Assembly: GCA_902783065.1 (NCBI GenBank)
Contig: CACZPV010000061.1
Coordinates: 1 to 12,772, forward strand
From: an uncultured Ruminococcus sp.
GTDB lineage: Bacteria; Bacillota; Clostridia; Oscillospirales; Acutalibacteraceae
Direction: 5' to 3'
DNA: 12,772 nucleotides
Shown here: one piece after another, positions 1 to 6,643 of the stretch
Numbering within the stretch: the stretch's first letter is position 1
Layout of the letters: each line of letters begins with the position of its first letter
Notes under the pieces: model-generated
Told to the model about the DNA's origin: nothing
Seen by the model: the letters and a program-made list of their open reading frames with translations, nothing else
The model's database searches: none
Program-made: the position numbers and the translations under genes

Positions 1-141
1 AACAGATATTTTACTTCTTATATATTAACTGATTTAAATCCAATAATCAACACATTGTTCTCAGTTTCGGAATATTTAACAAAATAAAAAAATACGGACA
101 TATCACATATTGCATAATTCCTAAGTACTATTAATTCGGAT

Positions 142-237
142 CTAATATTAATTTCTGATAGTTAGCTGGCTTAGATTTGCGAGGATATTTTTCGCACAAA
201 TCTATCTTAAAACTTCTTATCTGAAATTAGTATTAAT
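142..237. repeat. Nested imperfect inverted repeat (two-tier stem-loop)
   Basis: The outer arms are 143-160 and 218-235: 16 of 18 positions are complementary, and one of the two exceptions can be a G-U pair in plus-strand RNA. Inside lies a second hairpin, 172-182 against 192-204, with an 11-bp stem broken by one bulged C and a 9-nt loop. No run of T follows, so it is not a typical intrinsic terminator. It could be a small structured RNA, a 3' end of a gene to the left, or a remnant of a short palindromic element. The pairing is read from the sequence; the function is unknown. Confidence 0.5.
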
Positions 238-323
238 GTGATTATAAAAGGGAAGACTATGCGTTTTCATCTTATTCAGTATGCGGAAATCGCTCTGTTT
301 TTTGCAATAAAAGTATTTATCTG

Positions 324-355
324 ACACAAAAAGAGTCGGCGGACATGCCGCCGAC
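324..355 (-). terminator. Intrinsic terminator of cysK
   Basis: A perfect 8-bp GC-rich stem (GTCGGCGG at 335-342 with CCGCCGAC at 348-355, 5-nt loop) is followed, on the minus strand, by TCTTTTTGTG. It lies about 72 nt past the cysK stop. On the plus strand the flank is A-rich, so it should stop only minus-strand transcription. Confidence 0.85.
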
Positions 356-390
356 AAAAATAAGGAGATGTGTAATTCCGAGATTATCAA

Positions 391-413
391 TTGACTAAAA
401 CACATTATTCAGT
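391..413. repeat. Possible diverged copy of the 69-bp repeat tail
   Basis: The 23 bases starting with TTGACTAAAACA and ending with CAGT match the tail of the second tandem repeat near the right end (12709-12731) at 19 of 23 positions. As there, a GC-rich GGCGG/CCGCC hairpin lies a few tens of bases to the left (335-355). The resemblance is suggestive, but AT-rich matches of this length can arise by chance. Confidence 0.35.
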
Positions 414-427
414 GCAAAAGGGTCATA

Positions 428-1357
428 TCAGTTAAAAAGATCGGTAGAGAGATATCTTTCACCTGTATCCGGAAGAATAACTACAATATTCTTACCAGCA
501 TTTTCGGGACGTTTAGCAAGTTCCAGTGCAGCATAAAGCGCAGCACCGCTGGAAATTCCAACCAGCACACCTTCACTGTGCGCATAAAACTTGGAAGTTT
601 CAAATGCATCCTCATTAGAAACAGTAATTATCTCATCATAAACTTCTGTGTCCAGCGTATCGGGAACAAAACCTGCACCGATCCCCTGAATCTTATGCGG
701 ACCTGCCTTACCTTCCGACAAAACAGGAGATGTTTTCGGTTCAACAGCAACTACTTTAACATTTGCATTTTTCTCTTTAAGAAATTTACCTGTGCCGGAA
801 AGTGTTCCTCCTGTACCCACACCTGCAACAAAAATATCTACATTTCCGTCCGTATCTTCCCAGATTTCAGGACCGGTAGTATCATAATGAACCTGTGGAT
901 TTGCCGGATTAACAAACTGACCCAGAATAACTGCATTTTCAATTTCATTTTTAAGTTCGTCAGCTTTGGCGATAGCACCTTTCATACCCTTTGTACCATC
1001 CGTCAAAACAATCTCTGCACCGTATGCCTTAAGCAGGTTTCTTCTTTCAATACTCATGGTTTCCGGCATGGTAAGAATTGCTTTATAGCCTTTTGCTGCT
1101 GCCGCACTGGCAAGACCAATACCAGTATTGCCGCTCGTAGGCTCAATAATTGTTGCACCGGGCTTAAGAATACCTTTGGATTCTGCATCCTCAATCATAT
1201 TTTTGGCAATTCTGTCCTTTACCGATCCTGCGGGATTGAAATATTCAAGTTTTGTCAGAATATTAGCATTAACATTCTTTGATTTGATAAAATTATTTGC
1301 CTTGAGTATCGGTGTTTTACCGATTAGTTCAGTAATACTGTTATAAATTTTTGCCAT
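428..1357 (-). CDS. cysK: Cysteine synthase (O-acetylserine sulfhydrylase)
   Basis: This is a PLP-dependent cytoplasmic enzyme that makes L-cysteine from O-acetyl-L-serine and sulfide, the last step of cysteine biosynthesis. At 309 residues it has the usual CysK length. The PLP lysine is K47 in NPAGSVKDR, the substrate loop is TSGNTG (74-79), the phosphate-binding glycine loop is GTGGT (181-185), and a late SSGAA motif (269-273) supplies the serine that contacts the pyridine nitrogen. The start is the ATG at 1355-1357, because AAGGAG lies 9 nt upstream; an in-frame ATG six codons earlier overlaps that site and is unlikely. The gene stands alone with its own promoter, a long leader and a terminator. 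It could be CysM-like, but the motifs favour CysK. Confidence 0.96.
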   Translation of the reverse strand: MAKIYNSITELIGKTPILKANNFIKSKNVNANILTKLEYFNPAGSVKDRIAKNMIEDAESKGILKPGATIIEPTSGNTGIGLASAAAAKGYKAILTMPETMSIERRNLLKAYGAEIVLTDGTKGMKGAIAKADELKNEIENAVILGQFVNPANPQVHYDTTGPEIWEDTDGNVDIFVAGVGTGGTLSGTGKFLKEKNANVKVVAVEPKTSPVLSEGKAGPHKIQGIGAGFVPDTLDTEVYDEIITVSNEDAFETSKFYAHSEGVLVGISSGAALYAALELAKRPENAGKNIVVILPDTGERYLSTDLFN

Positions 1358-1652
1358 TGTAATACACTCCTTCATAATTTATATTTTAAATTGGCAATTT
1401 AATGGAAACAACAGATAATTCTGTGTATCTTTTACTCAAACGTTCCACTTTTAACTACTATAATTCAAAATGTTTTTTCAGGAATTTTCTTATGGTATCG
1501 CATCATAAAAAACATCAAAGATGTTAAAATTCCGATTTATTCTGAATTTTAGGATTATTTCGTATAGGAATTTTGAGTCATTAATTATATGCAGTCTGTA
1601 CGTGTATACATTCCGCAAGCATAATACTTACTAAACATATAGGTATATCTGT
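1358..1652 (-). promoter_or_regulatory. Long cysK leader, candidate cysteine T-box or other riboregulator
   Basis: Transcription from the promoter at 1659-1687 would give a leader of about 295 nt, far more than translation needs. Early in it, two AGTA units (1625-1632) and a stem-loop (1584-1625) precede the triplet TGC (1593-1591, a Cys codon) set in GACTGCA. About 145 nt later comes AAAAGTGGAACG (GTGGAACG at 1448-1441), which partly matches the T-box core but lacks its CCGCG end. Downstream, TTTCCATT could pair with AGTGGAA around an ACAGA/TCTGT hairpin, and an 8-bp palindrome (1386-1402) sits just before the ribosome binding site. The order fits a Cys-specific T-box, but there is no clear terminator with a T-run. 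Treat it as a hypothesis. Confidence 0.3.
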
Positions 1653-1697
1653 GTTTATAATATAACACTCTTTTTCCCTATTGTCAAGTAGGAATTT
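1480..1697. repeat. Three dispersed AGGAATTT motifs around the cysK promoter and leader
   Basis: AGGAATTTT or TAGGAATTT occurs at 1480-1488, 1565-1574 and 1689-1697 in the same orientation, with a related TAGGATTAT at 1550-1558. The copy at 1689-1697 lies between the -35 boxes of the divergent cysK and lipoprotein promoters. Firmicute cysteine genes are often controlled by the Rrf2-type repressor CymR, whose site, as I recall, contains a GGAATT core, so operator function is plausible. In AT-rich DNA the two other copies may be chance. Confidence 0.3.
1659..1687 (-). promoter_or_regulatory. Promoter of cysK
   Basis: On the minus strand a perfect -35 TTGACA (complement of 1682-1687) and a -10 TATATT (complement of 1659-1664) are separated by 17 bp. 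Transcription should start near 1652. The -35 is only 22 bp from that of the divergent lipoprotein promoter. Confidence 0.75.
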
Positions 1698-1709
1698 ATA
1701 TTTTTTTAA

Positions 1710-1738
1710 TTGATAAATTCAGAAAACTGTGATAATAT
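1710..1738 (+). promoter_or_regulatory. Promoter of the lipoprotein gene
   Basis: TTGATA (1710-1715) and TAATAT (1733-1738) are separated by exactly 17 bp. Transcription should start near 1745, giving a short leader of about 45 nt before the ATG at 1790. Confidence 0.75.
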
Positions 1739-1789
1739 AAGATACAGCATAAATGGTTGTAAACGTATATGAAAAGAGAGGTGATCGGT

Positions 1790-2662
1790 ATGAAATATAA
1801 GATTAATTGGTGGATTTCTGCTGTGATGATGGTAGGATTTGTCATAGTATTATGCGGATGTAGTACCAAACTAAAAACAGAGTCGCAGGCTGTTCATTAT
1901 GCTGAAATGAGATATGGTAGCTGTACAGCCGTGAGTACTCAGAAAAACAGCGATGATAAAGTCGTATACAAAATGAAGGATAATGATTACTGGTTTGAGT
2001 ATGAAGTAATCAGTGAAATCAGTGAAATTAACATTGATGGTTCAAGCTTCGGAAAATATGAATATACAAGTGATACATTTATAGAATGTTTCAGAGATTA
2101 TATATTTGAAGATGCAAAAGATCAGTTCGAATCCATAGAAAATCAGTATAATGCCAAAATTGAAACTGGCGATATTTTATCCGGCAGTTTAGTGACAATT
2201 CGTATGAATAATGGTAATGTAAGTAATGCTGAAAAAGCTTCCAAACAAGCAGCATCTGTTTTTAAACATTATGAAAAGAAAAAGCTGTTTAGTTCTCTTG
2301 ATATTTATGTTTACAGCAATGAAGATGAGCTGATTGGAAAATGCAGAATCGAAAGCGGAACATGGATGGATACTACGGATATAAAAGATGAGCAGATTAT
2401 CATGTGGGCAAAGAGTAAAAAAGGAAATGCTAATTTAATCAGAAAAGAAACAAAAACCTTTGCCGACACTGGACTTAGTAAGAATCAAGTAGCTAAGTTC
2501 CACTATAACAGTGATATTAATTATCCGCAGGAAAGTGATGACCCTGTTGAATATTATTATTTTGAAGCATCGGGAAAGGAATTTTTTGTTTGTAATTTCT
2601 ATTCAACTGACACCGATAATTGGTATACCAATTATTACGAGGTATTTAAAAAAAGAAGATAG
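1790..2662 (+). CDS. Putative membrane-anchored lipoprotein of unknown function
   Basis: The 290-residue product starts with a lysine-bearing n-region, a hydrophobic stretch (about residues 9-22) and the lipobox-like LCGC, giving a lipid-modified Cys24. It is therefore expected on the outer face of the cytoplasmic membrane. The mature part (about 267 residues) is hydrophilic, rich in charged residues, Asn, Tyr and Phe, has no repeats or further membrane segments, and matches no domain I recognise. The chosen ATG has GAGAGGTGAT just upstream; an in-frame ATG seven codons earlier overlaps that site. It is transcribed from its own promoter, divergent from cysK. No clear terminator separates it from the next gene, so some read-through into the cardiolipin synthase is possible. 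The family is unidentified; the lipoprotein call rests on the signal sequence. Confidence 0.8.
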   Translation: MKYKINWWISAVMMVGFVIVLCGCSTKLKTESQAVHYAEMRYGSCTAVSTQKNSDDKVVYKMKDNDYWFEYEVISEISEINIDGSSFGKYEYTSDTFIECFRDYIFEDAKDQFESIENQYNAKIETGDILSGSLVTIRMNNGNVSNAEKASKQAASVFKHYEKKKLFSSLDIYVYSNEDELIGKCRIESGTWMDTTDIKDEQIIMWAKSKKGNANLIRKETKTFADTGLSKNQVAKFHYNSDINYPQESDDPVEYYYFEASGKEFFVCNFYSTDTDNWYTNYYEVFKKRR

Positions 2663-2688
2663 TTTGAATTTTTTTAGCATGAATTTAC

Positions 2689-2717
2689 TTGATTTTGCAG
2701 AAAACATGGATTATAAT
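2689..2717 (+). promoter_or_regulatory. Promoter of the cardiolipin synthase gene
   Basis: TTGATT (2689-2694) and a perfect TATAAT (2712-2717) are separated by 17 bp. Start near 2724 would leave a leader of about 125 nt that contains the palindrome at 2760-2773. Confidence 0.65.
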
Positions 2718-2759
2718 TGATTCGTTAAATTTATACTATGTCCGGCTGGTTCGTGTGCA

Positions 2760-2773
2760 GTCTGCCGGCAGAC
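2760..2773. repeat. 14-bp perfect palindrome in the cls leader
   Basis: GTCTGCCGGCAGAC is fully self-complementary with no spacer, and it sits in an unusually GC-rich patch of the leader. CCGG at 2742-2745 could pair with CCGG at 2773-2776 as an alternative fold. As DNA it could be an operator for a dimeric regulator; as RNA it would make only a strained hairpin. Function unknown. Confidence 0.4.
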
Positions 2774-2849
2774 CGGATAAAATAACCCACGGCAAATCTC
2801 TGGTCACTTTACGGGTTCAGTTGTATATGAAAATAAAAGGAGGATTTCT

Positions 2850-4445
2850 TTGCACAAATTTAAAAGGAAAAAAGTAAAAAGCGGCAACGGAATCCGTCTT
2901 GCAGCAAAATGGAAAAGAGGATTCTTTTCTGTATTTTTCAGCCGTTTTGGATTGGTGATTCTTTTGCTGCTTATGCAGATTCTGGTAATGATGACTGTTT
3001 GGTCGTTCTTTAAAGAACTTCTTTCTGATTATATTATCACAATACAGACTATCTTTGAGATAGTGGTCATTATTGCATTGATTAACAGACCAATGGATTC
3101 ATCTGCAAAGCTTTCATGGGTGCTGCTAATTACGGCAATGCCTCTTTCCGGCACGTTGTTTTATGTATGGACAACAATAGAAATGGGTTACGGTACGATT
3201 AGACAAAAGCTCGTCAGAATGAATAAGGAAAGCAGCAAATATATACGTAAACATGAATCAGCTGCTAAAAAATTAAGGTTAATTAACCGCGAATCTTCGG
3301 ATTTAGGAAAATATCTGACAAAATATGATAATACAGCTGTTTACGAAAATGTTAAAACGGAATATTATCCTGTGGGCGAAGATAAATTTGTCAGATTACT
3401 GGAAGAACTTGAAAAAGCCAAAAGCTTTATCTTTTTGGAATACTTTATTATTGAAGAAGGATATATGTGGGGAAAAGTATTGGAAATATTGGCAAGAAAG
3501 GCAAAAGAAGGTGTCGAAGTCAGAGTAATGTATGACGGTACCTGTGAATTTTCCAAGCTGCCGCATGATTATCCAAAACGACTTAAACAGATTGGAATTA
3601 AATGCAAAATATGGGAAAGAATTAAACCTGTTATTACGTCCTCATATAATTACCGCGATCATAGAAAAATTCTTGTTATTGACGGAAAGGTTGCTTTTTG
3701 CGGCGGTATTAATCTGGCAGACGAATATATTAATAAAATCGAAAAATTCGGTCATTGGAAAGATACAGCAATTATGCTGGAAGGATCTGCTGTGGATAGT
3801 TTTACCGTAATGTTCCTGAAAATGTGGAATGTAGAAAATCCACAGGGTGAGGATTTTAATTCTTTTCTCGGTCTTTATGATAAAAATATCAGAGCAGAAG
3901 GCTGTGTAATTCCATATGCAGAAGCACCGCTGAATGATCATAAGATTGCTGAAAGAGTATACACTGATATACTTTACAGTGCCAAAGAGTATGTATATAT
4001 TATGTCACCGTATCTGATTCTGGATGATGAACTGACAACAGCACTTCGTTTTGCAGCTGAAAGAGGAGTTGATGTGCGAATTGTAATGCCCGGTATTCCC
4101 GATAAAAGACCGATATGGTATCTCGGAAAAAATCAATATCGTCATTTGATCGAGGCAGGTGTCAGGATCTATGAATATATGCCCGGCTTTGTACATTCCA
4201 AAGTTTTTGTCAGCGATAATATAAAAGCGGTTGTTGGCACGATCAATCTCGATTACAGAAGTCTTTACCATCACTTTGAATGTGCTGCCTATCTTGTGGG
4301 AGTTTCATGCATAAAGGATATACAGGCTGATTTTACCAACGTTTTCCGAAAATCATCGGAAATAACTCTTGAAACAATAAAACATGGAAATATAATCCAT
4401 AAATTTTTCGGTGCACTTATGCGCATTATAGCGCCGCTTTTATGA
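2850..4445 (+). CDS. cls: Cardiolipin synthase (phospholipase D family)
   Basis: This membrane enzyme condenses two phosphatidylglycerol molecules to cardiolipin and glycerol. Two N-terminal membrane segments (about residues 30-55 and 62-80, with a further hydrophobic stretch at 88-110) precede two phospholipase D domains. Each carries the HxKxxxxD catalytic motif: H271/K273/D278 in HRKILVID and H449/K451/D456 in HSKVFVSD, followed by GG-N and GTINLDYRS respectively. At 531 residues it is close to the usual length of about 480-510. The start is TTG at 2850, supported by AAAGGAGG six nt upstream; no better start exists. The promoter at 2689-2717 suggests it is expressed on its own. Paralogues acting on other phospholipids share these motifs, so the exact substrate is inferred. 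Confidence 0.93.
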   Translation: MHKFKRKKVKSGNGIRLAAKWKRGFFSVFFSRFGLVILLLLMQILVMMTVWSFFKELLSDYIITIQTIFEIVVIIALINRPMDSSAKLSWVLLITAMPLSGTLFYVWTTIEMGYGTIRQKLVRMNKESSKYIRKHESAAKKLRLINRESSDLGKYLTKYDNTAVYENVKTEYYPVGEDKFVRLLEELEKAKSFIFLEYFIIEEGYMWGKVLEILARKAKEGVEVRVMYDGTCEFSKLPHDYPKRLKQIGIKCKIWERIKPVITSSYNYRDHRKILVIDGKVAFCGGINLADEYINKIEKFGHWKDTAIMLEGSAVDSFTVMFLKMWNVENPQGEDFNSFLGLYDKNIRAEGCVIPYAEAPLNDHKIAERVYTDILYSAKEYVYIMSPYLILDDELTTALRFAAERGVDVRIVMPGIPDKRPIWYLGKNQYRHLIEAGVRIYEYMPGFVHSKVFVSDNIKAVVGTINLDYRSLYHHFECAAYLVGVSCIKDIQADFTNVFRKSSEITLETIKHGNIIHKFFGALMRIIAPLL

Positions 4446-4550
4446 TGCTTGAATCCGGAAAACTCCGTATTACAGTAAAGGTGTATTATAGTGCGAAGCT
4501 TTATTCTGTATATGAAATTTTTAAAATCACACAACAGGTGCGTTTATTTT

Positions 4551-4602
4551 TCCCGCTGCCTGTCCCTTTCCAGTGGGAAGGGCAGGGGAGGGACGGCTGC
4601 AG
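4551..4602. other. GC-rich hairpin-forming patch downstream of cls
   Basis: About 50 bases are markedly richer in G and C than the surroundings, with pyrimidine-rich then purine-rich halves. CCCTTTCC (4564-4571) pairs with GGGAAGGG (4575-4582) with one G-T pair and a 3-nt loop, and GTCCC (4562-4566) can alternatively pair with GGGAC (4590-4594). No T-run follows, so it is a weak terminator at best. No gene is evident between cls and the kinase gene. Confidence 0.4.
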
Positions 4603-4627
4603 GAAAATTTCTTCCTTCCAATGACAG

Positions 4628-4669
4628 CGGCGGATAATATCGTGGGAAACTGCCCCATATTATCCGCCG
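4628..4669. terminator. Shared hairpin between convergent cls and kinase genes
   Basis: A perfect 13-bp inverted repeat (4628-4640 with 4657-4669) encloses a 16-nt loop in which GGG and CCC can also pair. It begins 5 nt beyond the sensor kinase stop. On the plus strand TTAATTATTT follows; on the minus strand there is no T-run. It is most likely the 3' end of the four-gene operon and possibly also stops cls transcripts; the missing minus-strand T-run leaves the mechanism open. Confidence 0.6.
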
Positions 4670-4673
4670 TTAA

Positions 4674-5885
4674 TTATTTAAAGTTACATTTTATTGTAAA
4701 TTTACTGCCTTCCTTCGGAACTGATTCCACACTGATAAAACCGCCCTGCTTTTCTATTATCGTTTTCGACAGTGCAAGTCCTATGCCTACACTGTTTTCT
4801 CCTGAATTCTTTCCTTTATAAAACCTCTCAAATATATGCGGAAGATCTTTATTATCAATTCCGCACCCGTTGTCACTGATTATCAGCTTTTTGTACAGTC
4901 CCATATCTTCAGCACACATGGTAACTTTTCCGCCCTTTGGTGTATGTTCTATACAGTTTTTTACTATATTTGTAAGTGCTTCGGTCATCCATTTCTCGTC
5001 ACACGTGATATAAACCTCTTCGCCTGATTTTTTTTCCTCACATACACCTCCAAGCTCGGCTATTACAGCTGTGTTTTCAATGCAGCGCTCAAACAACATA
5101 TCAGCATTAACATTTTCCGACTTCATTTCAACGGAATTAGCCTCAAGTCTTGAAAGCTTAAGCAGTGACTGCACCAGAAAGCTTATAGTATTTGCACCCG
5201 TTCTGATATCACATAGAAATTCGTCCCTTATATCATCCGGCATTTCCTTATCATCTATTATTTCATCAAGCATGATCAGCATAGATGTCAGCGGAGTTTT
5301 AAGCTGGTGAGAAATATCCGAGATACTGTCCTTCAGGTCATGCTTATCCTGAACTGTGCGTTCAGCCTGTTCACGTAAGGTGATTGTTGTCTTATAAATC
5401 TCGTTTCGAAGCAGTGAAAGCTCATCTTCAGTGTTTTCATTCACCATAAGCAAATAATTTCCGCTGTTGATATAAGTCAGATAATTCGTAAGCCTGTCAG
5501 TGGATCGTTTTGTTCTGGCTGAATAAACAAGAAACACAATTATAAACGCAGCCTGAGCCAACATAAGTATTACAGTGCCGCACAGAATTGTACGTGATGA
5601 ATTCGCTTCGTTTTCGTAAACTGCCCAATCTCTGTCAGTAATACCATATTCCTGAAGCATTATACGTGTCTGTACATCCTGTCCGTCACCGTCAAGTACC
5701 TTCAGGAGTTCTTCTTCACTTACATCAGGATAAGAATTTTTTACAGCTGCAAGCAGGCGAACCTCGTTATCAAATTCAGCCCTTTTCATCTCAGACAGAC
5801 ACATATTTATTACTGATGTGCCGATTACCTCAAATATCACAGCAAGTATCAGCATTATTATAACATATCTGTATTTTACCTTCAT
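4674..5885 (-). CDS. Sensor histidine kinase
   Basis: This 403-residue membrane sensor should autophosphorylate and pass phosphate to the response regulator encoded just upstream. Its first membrane helix (about 7-29) and second (about 100-121) flank an extracytoplasmic segment of about 70 residues, followed by a linker and the catalytic core. The H-box is SHQLKTPLTS with phosphoacceptor His193, the N-box has N306 and N310 (NIVKNCIEH), G1 is DNGCGI (338-343), the F-box is FERFYKG and G2 is GIGLAL (367-372). The start ATG (5883-5885) shares ATGA with the regulator's stop and has GGAGG upstream, so translation is probably coupled. The external segment separates it from BceS-type kinases, which have almost none. 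The ligand is unknown. Confidence 0.93.
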   Translation of the reverse strand: MKVKYRYVIIMLILAVIFEVIGTSVINMCLSEMKRAEFDNEVRLLAAVKNSYPDVSEEELLKVLDGDGQDVQTRIMLQEYGITDRDWAVYENEANSSRTILCGTVILMLAQAAFIIVFLVYSARTKRSTDRLTNYLTYINSGNYLLMVNENTEDELSLLRNEIYKTTITLREQAERTVQDKHDLKDSISDISHQLKTPLTSMLIMLDEIIDDKEMPDDIRDEFLCDIRTGANTISFLVQSLLKLSRLEANSVEMKSENVNADMLFERCIENTAVIAELGGVCEEKKSGEEVYITCDEKWMTEALTNIVKNCIEHTPKGGKVTMCAEDMGLYKKLIISDNGCGIDNKDLPHIFERFYKGKNSGENSVGIGLALSKTIIEKQGGFISVESVPKEGSKFTIKCNFK

Positions 5886-6535
5886 TTTTCCTCCAATCGG
5901 TAGCCGATACCTTTTACTGTCTTTATCAGGTTATTTCCAAGTTTTTTTCTGATACGTTTAATATATACCGTCAGGGTATTATCATTGACATAATTTCCGC
6001 CCAGATCCCATATTCTCTCAAATATTGCTTCTCTTGTTACAGTTTTTCCGGCATTCATCATAAGCATGGAAAAAATGCGGTATTCAAGTGCAGTAAGCTC
6101 TACAGTTTCTCCGTTTTTTCGTACTATTGATGCATCCGGGTCAAGTTCGGTATCTCCTGCTCTGATGATATTGCTTTCACGAGCCGTTTTTCTTTCAAGT
6201 CTGCCGATTCTTGCAAGCAGTTCCCTTGTAGAAAACGGTTTAGTTATATAATCCTCCGCTCCGAGTTCAAAGCCTTTTACTATACTGTCCTCGTCATCCA
6301 TTGCCGTAAGAAATATCGCCGGGGGAGGATCAAATTTTTTCATATCTGAATAAAGCTCAAAGCCGTTTCCGTCCGGAAGGGTGACATCTATTATCATTAG
6401 TCCGAAATGTTCGCCGGCTTTTTTCAGAGCTGATTCACAGTTTTCGCAAAGGATCACTTCATAGCCCTTCGTACTGAGTGTATAGCAAAGTGGTTTGGAA
6501 ATAGAACGGTTATCCTCAATAAGTAAAATTTTCAT
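5882..6535 (-). CDS. OmpR/PhoB-family response regulator
   Basis: This 217-residue cytoplasmic transcription factor is the partner of the kinase that overlaps it by 4 nt. The receiver domain (1-115) shows the acidic pair E7/D8, phosphoacceptor D50 in MIIDVTLPDGNG, switch T77 and K99 in ITKPF. The C-terminal winged helix (about 125-215) has the family signature around YVNDNTLTVYIKRIRKKLG and ends in KGIGYRLE. The start is the ATG at 6533-6535, with AAAAGGAGA upstream; an in-frame start 20 codons earlier lies within a stem-loop and adds a tail foreign to the family. Tandem 11-bp repeats at the operon promoter are its most likely binding site, making the operon self-activating; that link is inferred. 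Confidence 0.95.
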   Translation of the reverse strand: MKILLIEDNRSISKPLCYTLSTKGYEVILCENCESALKKAGEHFGLMIIDVTLPDGNGFELYSDMKKFDPPPAIFLTAMDDEDSIVKGFELGAEDYITKPFSTRELLARIGRLERKTARESNIIRAGDTELDPDASIVRKNGETVELTALEYRIFSMLMMNAGKTVTREAIFERIWDLGGNYVNDNTLTVYIKRIRKKLGNNLIKTVKGIGYRLEEK

Positions 6536-6564
6536 GCAGAGTCTCCTTTTCGAAAATGCAGCGA

Positions 6565-6596
6565 AGTGTCCGCACACCTTTTGGCGTGCAGACACT
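6565..6596 (-). ncRNA. Intercistronic stem-loop between permease and regulator genes
   Basis: The 14-nt arms 6565-6578 and 6583-6596 enclose a 4-nt loop. On the minus-strand transcript all 14 positions pair, two as G-U, with loop AAAA; plus-strand RNA would have two A-C mismatches at those places. No T-run follows. It lies about 48 nt after the permease stop and 30 nt before the regulator start, so it may set the ratio of transporter to two-component proteins through RNA processing, stability or partial termination. Structure is seen; role is inferred. Confidence 0.55.
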
Positions 6597-6643
6597 CTCT
6601 GCCGGTATGTTTTATTTAATGAGCAGGAAATATACAGTCATTC

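Larger units (their letters stand above)
1..427. other. Intergenic region downstream of cysK, no credible gene
   Basis: No open reading frame here has both a ribosome binding site and a recognisable product. The only sizeable frame (minus strand, 217-405) crosses the cysK terminator and looks accidental. The first 140 bases are plain AT-rich DNA in which I see nothing. The rest holds a nested inverted repeat (142-237), a strong terminator hairpin (335-355) and a short stretch at 391-413 resembling the tandem repeats at the far end of the window. Any gene to the left lies outside the window. Confidence 0.7.

Noticed and set aside
578..1282. A 234-codon plus-strand frame opposite cysK
   Set aside because: It is antisense to a clearly coding gene, has a Cys/Asn-rich composition typical of a shadow frame, and lacks a product.
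2689..2877. A 62-codon plus-strand frame in the cls leader
   Set aside because: It starts within the predicted -35 box of the cls promoter and overlaps the cls start; the peptide has no recognisable features.
4551..4602. Strong intrinsic terminator of cls
   Set aside because: The GC-rich patch can fold but is followed by A-rich then mixed sequence with no T-run; the hairpin at 4628-4669 is the better candidate.
6536..6595. Longer response regulator beginning 20 codons upstream
   Set aside because: That start lies in the arm of a stem-loop without a ribosome binding site, and the extra residues are foreign to a receiver domain; the ATG at 6535 has a strong site.
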